NCBI GenBank assembly: GCA_012295225.1
Contig: WMKK01000004.1
Span: 141,237 to 205,236, forward strand
DNA length: 64,000 nt
DNA from: Ostreococcus mediterraneus
Lineage: Eukaryota; Chlorophyta; Mamiellophyceae; Mamiellales; Bathycoccaceae
Direction of reading: 5' to 3'
Shown: one piece after another, positions 22,088 through 32,575 of the stretch
Layout: the number at the start of each line of letters is the position of its first letter
How positions within the stretch are numbered: the first letter of the stretch is position 1
Made by a program: the position numbers and the translations under genes
Notes under the pieces: generated by a model
Seen by the model: the letters and a program-made list of their open reading frames with translations, nothing else
Told to the model about the DNA's origin: nothing
Databases searched by the model: none

Positions 22088-23559
22088 GAGGGGGTCCAAG
22101 GAGAATAAAGAATTCCGTGGACAAAAATCGTAGTTTTTTCAAAAAAAAATTATCAACGGCGGCGCGCGAGATCTCGTTGATAAAAATCAACGCCTTGAGT
22201 CATAATTCGTCAAATAGTCCCCCACCCGTCCTTGAGTCATGACTCAAAAAACCTCTGTCCCTTATTTTTTTTGAGTTGTGATTGGTCAAACCCAATCGCT
22301 TCTTGGGGAGCTTCGCGCGAGGCGGTTCGATTGTTGCGCGTTTGTGGCGTGCGTCAGAGGCGCGCGCCGCACCCGATGCACGCAACGTGCTGAAACATGT
22401 ACGTGATGATGTATTCAGTTCATTTGAAGACTTAGACGGCGTTTGGAGCTCGTGTACGTCGCTCAGACGTACAAAGAATCGCGGAGAGGCGAGTTCGATG
22501 GTCGTTACGCTGAACGAGCTAAAGCACCCTAACAACAACGTTGGGGTGCTTTTTCGTCGAACACTGCACACGGATGTGCGATAAGCGTGATACTTTCGAG
22601 TTGCTATCAATTGATGGGCCGGTTTGCGTAGTATTCGCCAAGATTTTAGGATTTTAGGAGCAGAGCACGCGAAACACGGTGTTCATCGTTGAGAGCACAC
22701 ACGGTGTCGCGGCAGCAGGCCTATCCCGACAACCATGAAGCACTATGTTTTAAGTCCGACGGTTACGCACGTCTTACATACATACGCAAACGACCGTATC
22801 AGTGAGCACAACAAAGATGTCGCACCTTCAAGCAGGTGATTCACGAAGCCGCTGACGCGCACGCTCTGTCATCGCCAAACAAAGTTTCTGCGCGAGAGAA
22901 TTCGCACTATTTCTTGAAACATCTCCTAGGCAATATTGAAATATACAACAGTCTATGGGAATTGAGCTATATTCTACGATTACCGGGCGAATTTACACGC
23001 GCTAGGCACGACGTGAAGCTTCCAGCTCTCAAACTGTTCTCGCGCCGCCATGTGGACGCTACGTCCAAGCCATGAGAATCAAATCCCATCGTTATATTGA
23101 CACGTAGCACGAGAAAAGCTCATGAAAATGCAACACATCAGAATTAACTGCGCTGTGCGCACGTTTTTTCTTCATTATAGGTCGCTATGAACGCGAAAGG
23201 GCGCCGAGACTTTCGGAAAGTGCACATACATCAGTGCTCTCGTCGTCACTCAAACTCGCCAAAAGTTGCGTTTCAGGCACAAACATCGATCGTGCGCGCG
23301 CGTGCAACGAACAAAAATAAGTTGACTATCCAACGCGCCACCGCTCGCGAACCGAATCGTTCGCACGGCGACGCCGCGTCGAGTAATGCGCGCGAATGGC
23401 GTCGGTTGCGCCATCTCGTTAAGGCCGGTGACGGCGCCTCGTATATTATTTCACAAAATTCCATCAAATTTTGTCAACGCGATTTTTAATCAAGGTGAAA
23501 AAAAATAAAAAACCGCGGATTTTTGTCCACGGAATTCTTTATTCTCCTTGGACCCCCTC
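22088..23559. mobile_element. Non-autonomous TIR element (1472 bp)
   Basis: Perfect TIRs of about 42 bp start GAGGGGGTCCAAGGAGAATA. They are flanked by a 5-bp duplication, TATGA, at 22083-22087 and 23560-23564. A 3-bp ATG duplication is the alternative reading if the ends are taken one base further out. There is no transposase. The interior has a plus-strand 100-codon frame at 22282-22584 of unknown meaning. It also has a GC hairpin followed by T's near 22520-22556 that looks like a bacterial terminator but is probably incidental. The superfamily is unclear. Confidence 0.85.
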
Positions 23560-23822
23560 TATGAGCAGAGTAGAAAATAACAAAAGGAAGTTATTGCTAT
23601 TTTTTCGCTCTCCGCTATAGACAGTCACATGTACCCTGTAGGGTACGTACCCACGGCGAGCAAAGTTGTGATCGAATTCAATGCATTCAAAACACAGCCC
23701 ATTTTCTAACTAATGACTCATCTTCATTTTTGGCCAAGGACTTTCTTTGTAACTGTTCAGGGCAGGGTCGGGAACTCTAAGCGGACAACACGCATAATTA
23801 TCACTGCAGCCAAACGATAATA

Positions 23823-24864
23823 ATGATAATGATGCGTGCAGCGCGCAGGGTTTTATCGGATGTGCATGCTGTGCGTATGCTTTGCAGCTATGCTTCCAGC
23901 GCAACATACGCGCATTCACCTGCGTCTACTTCTGGACGTGTGACGCTTGCTAGTTTGAGAGAAAAATACAAAAATGGTGCACCGATAACAGCAATCACCG
24001 CATATGATTATCCGAGTGCAGTTCATGTACGTTTCATGGTTTATCTTTTTACAATTTCTAATTATCGCGTAGGTTGATAGAGCAGGTTTTGACATAGCAC
24101 TTGTTGGAGATTCTGCTGCTATGGTGGTTCACGGAGAAGATACCACCCTTCCGATGAGTTTAGACATGATGATAGTGCATTGCAAGGCTGTTAGACGTGG
24201 TTCAAATCATGTCTTCGTCATTGGCGATTTACCATTCGGCTCGTATGAAGAAAGTGCAGGACATGCGTTAACGTCTGCGTTGCGACTCGTCAAAGAGGGT
24301 GGAGTTGATGCTGTAAAAATAGAGGGAGGGACGGTCTCACGAATTCATGCGGTGCGCAAAATGGTTGATTCTGGTATTGCAGTTATGGGACATTTAGGTC
24401 TAACACCGCAATCCGTCGGTGTCCTCGGTGGCTTCCGACCACAAGGTAAAACAGCTGAGGCGGCGATGGATATTTTTACATCAGCCCTCAAGTTGCAAGA
24501 AGCAGGTTGTTTTGCGATTGTTCTCGAGTGTATTCCCAAAGTCCTCGCAGATGTGATCACAAAAGCTTTGAGTGTACCTACCATTGGAATAGGAGCCGGC
24601 GATGGTACGAGTGGACAGATTTTGGTATTCCACGATCTACTTGGTTTCATGCAACACCCGCATCACGCGAAGGTGACACCAAAATTTTGCAAACAATATG
24701 CAAACGTCGGAGACAATATCCAGCTTGCTCTAGCAGAGTATGTTAGCGAGGTGTCATCTAGACATTTTCCGAGCGAGTCTTTTATACCATATGAATTTGA
24801 GGAGAACGAAATTAGTAAGTTCACGGAAAGACTAAAACAGGCAGGATTTGCAGAGCTTACGTGA
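23823..24864 (+). CDS. panB: 3-methyl-2-oxobutanoate (ketopantoate) hydroxymethyltransferase
   Basis: Transfers a hydroxymethyl group from methylene-tetrahydrofolate to 2-ketoisovalerate, the first committed step of pantothenate/CoA synthesis; plant enzymes are mitochondrial. Exons 23823-24026 and 24073-24864, with a 46-bp intron, give 331 aa. Family motifs are AITAYDYPSA, the metal-binding VGDSAAMVVHGEDTT, VKIEGG, VMGHLGLTPQSV, the LECIP strand with the catalytic Glu, and LLGFMQHPHHAKV. About 45 N-terminal residues, Arg/Ser/Ala-rich, precede the enzyme core and fit a targeting peptide. Confidence 0.95.
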
Positions 24865-24969
24865 CTTTTTGTGCTCAAGAACGAAACGCCACTACGCAAA
24901 TGTATTACATATCTAAAACGTAACATTGCCACAATCAACACGTGTATTCTCTCACCGGCATGAAGTTTT

Positions 24970-25990
24970 TCATACTGCAAGAGAATCACTCATTTGACTA
25001 ATTTCATCGCAACTCAAGCGTTTTATGACAAGCGCGCCACTGTTAGCACTGAGTTCGAGGACCTCAACAGAATCTGCAGAAAGTGTCGTGACATCCATGA
25101 TCTTTTTCAAGACCTTGAGGGCAAGTTTTTTAGCACCAAGTATGTCTAAATCTGACTGATACTCAGTTTTCAGAATAGACTGCGCGGTTTGACTGTTCGC
25201 TCCGATCGCTGCTGCCTTTTCGAGATGCATTATAGAAGTTCATCATGGAGAGACGAACATATTTACCTGCCAGCCGACATAATTACCGGAAGGGTCACTT
25301 TGATATAATTGAAATCCATTTTCACTGTCCCTGTTACGCGTTTAATTGAGTAAAAATGTAGTGCAAATACACAATACCAGCCTGCAAAAATGAAGGAAAC
25401 GCCATACGGGCGTAGCCCTCCAAACTGGGTGTAGCCTTGTTTCTGGTCAGCAATATTTTGTACCAATACTTCGACCGGAATAGATTGTCCGTAATTGAAT
25501 TTGTGTCTTTGACACAATAATCTGTAAAAACATCTTAGAAAAGCCGTGCGAGTTTAGGTGTACTGCTTACTCACCTCGCAGCGTTTACCAGTATTTCTGC
25601 GTCAGCGTTGACGCCTGCAGATGCAGCCATAATATGACTATCTATTCTGTGCAACTTTTCGGTGACCGAATTTTCCAACAACTTATGAATATGCTTGAAA
25701 TCTATTGCGTACAAAACAAAATTTGGCTTACTTTTGATAGCAGTCTCTTTTCGGTAGCCAAGATGATTCCCGTGGTCGTTCGAATTCCTATCGCAGCTCC
25801 GGCGTGATTGATAGCCTCCACGGCATATTCAACCTACAAATGTACTAATGCATGTTCGACGAGTGAAAGCAGGTAATCGTACTTGATAGAGACGACCTTC
25901 AGGACTGAAAGTCGTTGTCCGTGAGTCATATCTAAAGAATATATTTAGATGCGAAGTAACGCAGCAGGAAACGAGTTACCTTCGGGCCAT
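24970..25990 (-). CDS. 20S proteasome subunit alpha type-4 (alpha3/PAC)
   Basis: A structural alpha-ring subunit of the 20S proteasome. Seven exons (25980-25990, 25883-25931, 25732-25833, 25575-25693, 25378-25521, 25267-25330, 24970-25215) join in frame to 244 aa. The N-terminal alpha signature RRYDSRTTTFSPEGRLYQVE continues into YAVEAINHAG. Later blocks KQGYTQFGGLRPYGVS and YQSDPSGNYVGWQA identify the alpha type-4 class. The six introns are 38-53 bp, the first exon codes under four residues, and one acceptor is AAG. The C-terminal charged tail of animal PSMA4 is short here. Confidence 0.93.
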
Positions 25991-26184
25991 CTTGCCAAGT
26001 CAAACTATGTTGCAGATCAGTCTAGCTACCTCTCCGAATCAAGCGAGACAAAATTTCTCTAAGCTGATGGTTTGCCGGCGTTTCGGACGATTCGTTTTTT
26101 TATAGTACGGGGGCGAGCTACTCACCCTCGTCGTCAATATTTAAGATCAAACGGGTGAACTGTGTTGGCGGAATCAGCATACTA

Positions 26185-26234
26185 GGGGCGTGCATCCTGC
26201 ATATGCAGGCCGGGCCTGCATATGCATGCATACC
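26185..26234. repeat. ATGCAT-rich palindrome near left end of composite element
   Basis: TGCATATGCAGGCC and its complement face each other across one base, followed by further ATGCAT units. A similar cluster at 26504-26545 runs directly into the assembly gap, which probably explains the failed assembly. Confidence 0.75.
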
Positions 26235-26545
26235 ATACTTAACACATAATAAGCTTATGTAATATACCATTTGAGTACTACATACCGTGCATATGGTGTT
26301 ACATACGAGTGTTCTGCGCACCGATCGTGTAAACATGCGCCGGGTAAACCCTTATTTCTGAACCCTAGNTACCCCTCGTCGCGTACCTTAAAATGGCCAG
26401 TCATTTCGTCCTGTATTTACGTAATTTATTAGAATATCATTGTATTTCTAAAAATCATGCCCCGCATAAAAGTCGTTTTTCTATGGCCGTATGCACGTGT
26501 GGGGGGCGTGCATCCTGCATATGCACGTGCATATGCATATGCATA

Positions 26546-27405
26546 NNNNNNNNNNNNNNNNNNNNNNNNNNNNNNNNNNNNNNNNNNNNNNNNNNNNNNN
26601 NNNNNNNNNNNNNNNNNNNNNNNNNNNNNNNNNNNNNNNNNNNNNNNNNNNNNNNNNNNNNNNNNNNNNNNNNNNNNNNNNNNNNNNNNNNNNNNNNNNN
26701 NNNNNNNNNNNNNNNNNNNNNNNNNNNNNNNNNNNNNNNNNNNNNNNNNNNNNNNNNNNNNNNNNNNNNNNNNNNNNNNNNNNNNNNNNNNNNNNNNNNN
26801 NNNNNNNNNNNNNNNNNNNNNNNNNNNNNNNNNNNNNNNNNNNNNNNNNNNNNNNNNNNNNNNNNNNNNNNNNNNNNNNNNNNNNNNNNNNNNNNNNNNN
26901 NNNNNNNNNNNNNNNNNNNNNNNNNNNNNNNNNNNNNNNNNNNNNNNNNNNNNNNNNNNNNNNNNNNNNNNNNNNNNNNNNNNNNNNNNNNNNNNNNNNN
27001 NNNNNNNNNNNNNNNNNNNNNNNNNNNNNNNNNNNNNNNNNNNNNNNNNNNNNNNNNNNNNNNNNNNNNNNNNNNNNNNNNNNNNNNNNNNNNNNNNNNN
27101 NNNNNNNNNNNNNNNNNNNNNNNNNNNNNNNNNNNNNNNNNNNNNNNNNNNNNNNNNNNNNNNNNNNNNNNNNNNNNNNNNNNNNNNNNNNNNNNNNNNN
27201 NNNNNNNNNNNNNNNNNNNNNNNNNNNNNNNNNNNNNNNNNNNNNNNNNNNNNNNNNNNNNNNNNNNNNNNNNNNNNNNNNNNNNNNNNNNNNNNNNNNN
27301 NNNNNNNNNNNNNNNNNNNNNNNNNNNNNNNNNNNNNNNNNNNNNNNNNNNNNNNNNNNNNNNNNNNNNNNNNNNNNNNNNNNNNNNNNNNNNNNNNNNN
27401 NNNNN
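26546..27405. other. Assembly gap (860 unknown bases)
   Basis: A run of N. Open frames that cross it are artefacts. The true length and content are unknown; the left border is a palindromic ATGCAT repeat. Confidence 0.99.
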
Positions 27406-27475
27406 ATCGCCACAAGCATTCACGCACCCGTCCCCGGTCGGTTCGCGCCTCATAGCCCCACTTCCTTGCGCTCAC

Positions 27476-28769
27476 ACCGACCTAACAAAACTCTTCATCG
27501 ATCCATGCAATCCTAAACCATGACCGAGCCGTGTGCGCGCTGTCGACTGGCGTCAAAGGCGCTTAACCTTAATCGTTGCATTTCATTTCAACCAACCGTC
27601 GTGACATTTTCGGGCATAACTCGCAGTCCGGGACGGAACCTTAAATAAGGACCTTAAAACGCCACATGTCCGATCGACTTTTTGAACGCGATTGACCAAT
27701 TATGACCAGTGAAATGGGTATTGAACGTGACATTCTTCACGTGCGACGCGCGATGACGCGTTATTTGCGAGACTTTTCAACGCAAGAGGGTGACATTATA
27801 TGTTTGCTGTCATCTGACGAAGTTTCGTGAGATTTGGCGTCGATGTGACGGCGCGGTGGATTGAAATGTGCGTCATTTTGCGTGTTTTGGCGTGTTTTGG
27901 CGTTTTGGGCGCAAGAGTCCCTCGGTCAGCATGGGTTGTGAACGGTCAGATGTCAGGGAGTTCGTCGACGCACATCTCTTGCATAGCGGCCTAAAATCGA
28001 TTGAGTTTGATGCATCGTGTGTCTAATGTTTTAATACAACACGACTATCCGTTCTAGATGAAATTTAAGCACGATTCGACGCGTCGGTCCCCCATTGAAT
28101 ATTTGACATTTCCACCCATTTCGGCCATTTTTCAGTCATTTTGGCCAACGATGACAGATGAAAAAGTGTTCAATGTGACGCACTCGCGCGAGCCATGCCG
28201 AAAGAGAGCATGAAAAGGGCATGTTCAAATGAATTACACTCACGCACGCCGTGTGTCCATGCCTCTAACACATCATTGTGACGGCTGCGCGTCGACGCAC
28301 ATCGTGACATCTGACCGTTCACAACTCAAGCTGCCCGAGGGACTCTTGCGCCCTAAACGCACATTTCAATCCACCGCGCCGTCGCATCGACGCCAAATCT
28401 TACGAAACTTCGTCAGATGACATTAAACACATAGTGTCACTCGATCGCGTTGAAAAATCCCACAAAAACCGCGTCGTCGCGCACATCGCGTGAAGAATGT
28501 CACGTTCAATACCCATTTCTCTGGTCATAATTGGTCAATCGCGCCCAAAAAGTCGATCGGACATGTGGCGCTTTTAGGTCCTTATTTAAGGTTCCGTCCC
28601 GGACTGACTCGCAAAATCGGGGTCCGTTTTCGACGAAAAAGACGGCAATCGAACGCTCTTGACAAGACGCATCTCATGAAGAAAATTGCAATAAAAAATA
28701 CGCAAAAATGAAAACGCCATATTAAGTAATGTTAAGAACTGCAAGAACTGTTTTAGTAATTTTAACCTA
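27476..28769. repeat. Dispersed repeat unit, copy 2 (interrupted)
   Basis: It matches window positions 1 to about 308 closely. It is interrupted by the foldback element at 27624-28606 and ends at a TA that is the target site of the pogo-like transposon. Comparing both copies gives the empty site for the foldback insertion. Confidence 0.85.
27624..28606. mobile_element. Foldback-type TIR element (983 bp) with 5-bp TSD
   Basis: The ends start CAGTCCGGGACGGAACCTTA and pair with the complement. Near-perfect pairing holds over about 119 bp and continues with small gaps to about 370 bp on each side, so most of the element folds back on itself. The target duplication ACTCG lies at 27619-27623 and 28607-28611, and window copy 1 shows the site unoccupied. 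There is no coding capacity. It is a MITE of unassigned superfamily. Confidence 0.9.
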
Positions 28770-31700
28770 CTGTCAGCTACCAAAAACCTCTAAACCCTAA
28801 ATAGCGAATTTAATGGGGAATCGACTTTTCTTTCGTCGCCTGAGCGCCGCGACGCCGCGGACGTGGCGTCGCGGCGTCCGTCTGACGTGTCCGGATCCGC
28901 GGCACCCGCGGTTTACGACTCATGCCGGCCCTAGGGTCGTCCAGAGACGCGTGTATGACCGTTGCAAAATTCCCCAAAACTGAGCACGTTTTTTGAAAAC
29001 TCATCATCATGCGCGACGAACACCGGCGCCGCAGACGCACCCAGCGACCCACCGCGACCAAGTAAGTTGTTCGTAAACATGTTTTGTACGTTTCTAAACC
29101 GTTTGCGTGTAGTATGACGCCGCCCGTGCTTGACGCTGACGACGCAGCGCAATTTGAATCTGACGTGTTGCGCGTGGCGTGTGAACTTGAACTCAACCAC
29201 CGCCTACGCGCGCGTAAGGACAAGTTTGGCATGAAATTAAGCTTTGGAAAGCTTTGGACAAGTACAGTGAGTTATGTTTTAGGCGTCGGCGACGATAAAG
29301 CTCGCGAACGACGGAAGTACCTGCTGAAGACGAATGCTGAATTCAAAACGAGAGTTGACAGCTACTGCGAGGAAGAGCTACGAAAGCTTGTCCAGCGCGA
29401 GGTACAGCTGGGCAAACTCCGCAATTCGGAAGCAAACAAGGCGGAAAAGATTCAGGCAGCGTTTGAAGTCGAGATAGCGTGCGTTGCCGAACACGTGACG
29501 AGCGCAGCTGCGGCTGCGCAAAGGCTGCGTAAACTGAAAATTAAGCACTGCACGCAGACATCGATTGAATCAGCTGTGGCGGATTATGAGTCGACTGGTC
29601 AAGTTATCCCTCACGAAGAATTGACAGAGACGCGTGGTAGACCGACGCGACTGCCGGCTGAAGTTGAAGAGCGTATCGTGAAGATGGTACAAGCGTGGAA
29701 TCGACACAAACACATCGTTGACATCACAACGCTCGTCGCATGGGGCGAGGTGTACACGCGTGCATTGTATGGTGAGCAATGGGACGCGAGTGAACTCAAT
29801 TCTCTAGAGGATTGTAAGTACACATCTCACAATTGGGCGCGTCGCTTCCTTCAGCGTCACGAGGGGTCATTTGAGAAAGCTCAATCGCGCTCACCAGACC
29901 GGGTGAACTATACCAAGTTTGAAATTATTCGAGGACACTTCGATCGGCTCGCTCGCATTCTCGTCGATGACTTACAGTGGGCGGAAAAGAACGCGAACTT
30001 CGACGAAAAAAAGTACATGGACGTCATGTTGACTATCAAACCTGAATTCCTCGATCGCATATATTCACTCGACGAGTCTCACCTCGCCGCGTGCCTCGAA
30101 GGCTTGAACCAACAGAGTGCCACGATTCCCGAAAAGAAAACGAGCANCGAGGTTGAGAAGAAGAAGTCGAAGCCCGAGTTCGCAGCAAACAAAGGTGGAC
30201 AAACGATATCCGTAATGGCGTGTCGAAATGCTGCGGGTGATTCGCTGCCGCCATCGTTCGTGACGATGAACAAGAGACCTATCAAGGTAGCACAAGAATT
30301 GATCCCCGACGCTCAGTTTCTCTATTCTCCAACCAAGGCATTTGACGGCGACAATTTCCTTAAATTTCTTACCGAGCACTTCATACCGCATACAAAGTGC
30401 TCAAAAGAGAACCCAGTCCTTCTTATGTTTGACGGCTTGAAGGCACATGTCACAGCGAAAGCTCTCGACGCGATGGAAGCGCACGGAATTATGGCAGTGA
30501 TGTTACCGCCGCACACGACGCATCTTCTCCAAGGTGAAGACTTGATAACCTTCACGAAAATGAAATCAACGTTCAAAAAGCTTGCACTGGCATTAACGCG
30601 CAAACTTAATGTGTTGCGGACGTGCTCGGGCACCTCCGCCGCGGGGATGAGTTCTAAACAATTTTGGGAAATTGTTGCATTGGCGGTGAAAACATCAAGA
30701 GAGCCCGAGTGGACAACAAAAGGTTGGGAGCTCCAAGGCATTGTGCCGTTTACGCGCAAGCCGTTGTGCAAGCACGAAGGATGGATTAACTACGCCATAT
30801 CCAGTGCTGATGACGCGGCGTCGCGAACTTCGTCGACGACGCGACGGACAGTGACGCTGAGCACTGAAACTTTGAACTCAATTGAAAGTCAGCTCACCTT
30901 GTGTGGTTTACCAGGAGCGCAAGTCCTTGTATCCAGTGCAGACATGGAAACAGCGGCGATTGATGGTAGCGCGAAGAACCTTGGCCACGCCCTGGTGGCG
31001 ACTGATCGCGCCGTACGCGTCGAAAAGTATACACCCCAGGACATCGCGCGAATGACGCAAGCTGAGCTTGAAACATTCTTACAGGATGTAAAATGCACAG
31101 CAAAGGCGGTCATGTGCACGACGGCTCATCACTACACGAGCAAAAAACGAAGACGCAATAATAATGGCGTGGACTACAGGGTCGGAATCGTCAGCTCGCG
31201 GCAGATTATCGATGACCTACATGCCTTGCAACACAACGCCGCCGAAAAACAACCCGGTGCAAAGCGATCCCGCAAGAAGCATGAAGAGATGGAAGCCGAG
31301 TACCGCGCCACGTATACCGCAAAAGAGGAATGCCTGCGCGAAAACAATGGTCAATTTGTTAAGAAGTTGACGAGACAGGAGATGTATAAGATTCTGAAGC
31401 ACCGCAAGATAGACTTTGACAGCACCGCTCCAGCTCAAGTGCTGACTGATTTGTTGCGAGAGCACTTGCCCGAGTTCTACGACGCCCATCGAGCTTGCAT
31501 GGCGCGACGCACGCGCGCTACACGCTCAAACGAAGACGAGGACGTGTATTCCTCCGACGAAGACGCCTCCGAATCCGACGCCGACGCCGTAGACGACGTT
31601 GAGGATGACGACGCCGAGGACACACCTGTTGAAAGAATCGTCGACGATTTCCCCCTCGCCTGCTCGAGGTGTCACTGGAAAGGGGGGTGCGTGCGTTGCA

Positions 31701-32017
31701 AGGAGTGGTACAGTCAAGGTCGACGACGTATTGGTCCGAAGGAATGGTCTAGAGAGCCCATCCGGTCACCCACGAGCGTGAATGAATGAAGCATGGAGGG
31801 GGTGTGTCAACGCGTTGAACAACAATGTTTTAAAATTTTGGGGAAAATGCACCGCATCTAGTACGCGACGATAACACGTCGAAACGCTTTAAAGACAACA
31901 AAGAAGAGTGTAAAAATAAGTTTTATCGTATTTCTAATCGTTTCAGAGTCGTCGTCGTCGATCTCGCGTCACGGCGTCGAGTTTCCCCAAAATATCAATG
32001 TTTTTGGTAGCTGACAG
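28770..32017 (+). mobile_element. Pogo-like (Tc1/mariner group) DNA transposon, apparently complete
   Basis: An 18-bp perfect inverted repeat (CTGTCAGCTACCAAAAAC at 28770-28787, complement at 32000-32017) is flanked by TA on both sides. This is the Tc1/mariner/pogo target-duplication pattern. The 3248-bp element encodes a single long transposase frame with no interruption seen apart from one ambiguous base, suggesting recent activity. Telomere-like CTAAACCCTAA occurs just inside the left TIR. It is nested in the composite element. Confidence 0.93.
29114..31789 (+). CDS. Pogo/CENP-B-like DDE transposase
   Basis: Cut-and-paste transposase with a DDE_1-type catalytic domain. N-terminal helix-turn-helix regions precede TRGRPTRLPAEVEERIVKMV, a CENP-B-like DNA-binding segment. 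The catalytic residues are Asp320 (SLDESH), Asp440 (LMFDGLKAH) and Asp476 (LLQGEDLITF), numbered from the ATG at 29114; 35 residues separate the last two. The C-terminal 70 residues are unusual: a long Asp/Glu run, then a CSRCHWKGGCVRCKEW cysteine cluster. The protein is 891 aa. An upstream exon (ATG at 29009, intron about 29056-29112) would splice in frame and extend the basic N-terminus. One ambiguous base at 30147 hides one residue. Confidence 0.9.
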   Translation: MTPPVLDADDAAQFESDVLRVACELELNHRLRARKDKFGMKLSFGKLWTSTVSYVLGVGDDKARERRKYLLKTNAEFKTRVDSYCEEELRKLVQREVQLGKLRNSEANKAEKIQAAFEVEIACVAEHVTSAAAAAQRLRKLKIKHCTQTSIESAVADYESTGQVIPHEELTETRGRPTRLPAEVEERIVKMVQAWNRHKHIVDITTLVAWGEVYTRALYGEQWDASELNSLEDCKYTSHNWARRFLQRHEGSFEKAQSRSPDRVNYTKFEIIRGHFDRLARILVDDLQWAEKNANFDEKKYMDVMLTIKPEFLDRIYSLDESHLAACLEGLNQQSATIPEKKTSXEVEKKKSKPEFAANKGGQTISVMACRNAAGDSLPPSFVTMNKRPIKVAQELIPDAQFLYSPTKAFDGDNFLKFLTEHFIPHTKCSKENPVLLMFDGLKAHVTAKALDAMEAHGIMAVMLPPHTTHLLQGEDLITFTKMKSTFKKLALALTRKLNVLRTCSGTSAAGMSSKQFWEIVALAVKTSREPEWTTKGWELQGIVPFTRKPLCKHEGWINYAISSADDAASRTSSTTRRTVTLSTETLNSIESQLTLCGLPGAQVLVSSADMETAAIDGSAKNLGHALVATDRAVRVEKYTPQDIARMTQAELETFLQDVKCTAKAVMCTTAHHYTSKKRRRNNNGVDYRVGIVSSRQIIDDLHALQHNAAEKQPGAKRSRKKHEEMEAEYRATYTAKEECLRENNGQFVKKLTRQEMYKILKHRKIDFDSTAPAQVLTDLLREHLPEFYDAHRACMARRTRATRSNEDEDVYSSDEDASESDADAVDDVEDDDAEDTPVERIVDDFPLACSRCHWKGGCVRCKEWYSQGRRRIGPKEWSREPIRSPTSVNE

Positions 32018-32022
32018 TATAC

Positions 32023-32075
32023 CATTTGTGCATATGCATACAAGGGGGTACCCCTTGTATGCATATGCACAAATG
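32023..32075. repeat. 53-bp palindrome beside the pogo-like element
   Basis: Two 25-base arms (CATTTGTGCATATGCATACA plus AGGGG and complement) are separated by three bases around a GGTACC core. It lies between the TA of the pogo-like element and the right TIR of the composite element. It resembles the ATGCAT cluster near the left end. Confidence 0.9.
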
Positions 32076-32100
32076 GGGTACCGCCAACACAGCGGGTGAA

Positions 32101-32575
32101 CAGAATTGATAGGATCTTTATACGATGCGATCAACTTTGAGGTGCAATACACGTACATATGTATCTGTATATCCAAAAATAAGAAGACAAGCATATAAAA
32201 ATAAATTGCCCAAATCACAAATCATAATAAAATAAGTAAGTCACGTAGGCACAAGGGTTCGTGTCCGTGCTCACACGTGTGCTTTTGGAAGACTCAACCG
32301 ACGCGTCTTAGCTTCGACTATACAGTACTTATATTGCCCTGCTCGCCGTCGGTTTCGGAAGGCGTTCGATGTTAACTACGGTACAGTTTTCTTCTCCATT
32401 TCCTTCGCTAATGTAGTTGAGCACTTCGAGCAGACTGGCCACCGGTGTTTCAAACTTCTTCATGCCAATCAAGCGCATAACAATCACGCTGTGTCAAATC
32501 GATCTCTCCGTTTTAGTAGAACAAAGAGCGTCGCTCAAAGGCAGTTACACGTCACTTCGGTATGAGACATACCAG
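32101..32575. other. Upstream region of ClpR4, probable transit-peptide exon(s)
   Basis: No complete exon could be fixed. The first recognisable ClpR4 exon begins at 32576 in a frame needing one base from an upstream exon, so the plastid-targeting N-terminus must lie here, probably within 32330-32560. Confidence 0.4.

Larger units (their letters stand above)
26160..32092. mobile_element. Composite 5.9-kb element with 12-bp TIRs, 8-bp TSD and nested insertions
   Basis: The left end CTGTGTTGGCGG (26160-26171) and right end CCGCCAACACAG (32081-32092) are perfect inverted repeats. They are flanked by an identical 8-bp duplication, CGGGTGAA, at 26152-26159 and 32093-32100. Just inside each end are ATGCAT/TGCATATGCA-type repeats, like subterminal binding sites. 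The 8-bp duplication suggests a hAT-type element. Inside are an 860-base assembly gap, a second copy of the dispersed unit at window start, a 983-bp foldback element and an apparently complete pogo-like transposon. Any transposase of the outer element would have to lie in the gap. Confidence 0.72.

Noticed and set aside
22520-22556. GC hairpin plus T-run resembling a bacterial terminator
   Set aside because: It lies within a eukaryotic TIR element in a genome with spliceosomal introns, so a rho-independent terminator has no meaning here.
26393-27523. Several 300-370-codon open frames on both strands
   Set aside because: They consist almost entirely of N's from the assembly gap and have no real sequence support.
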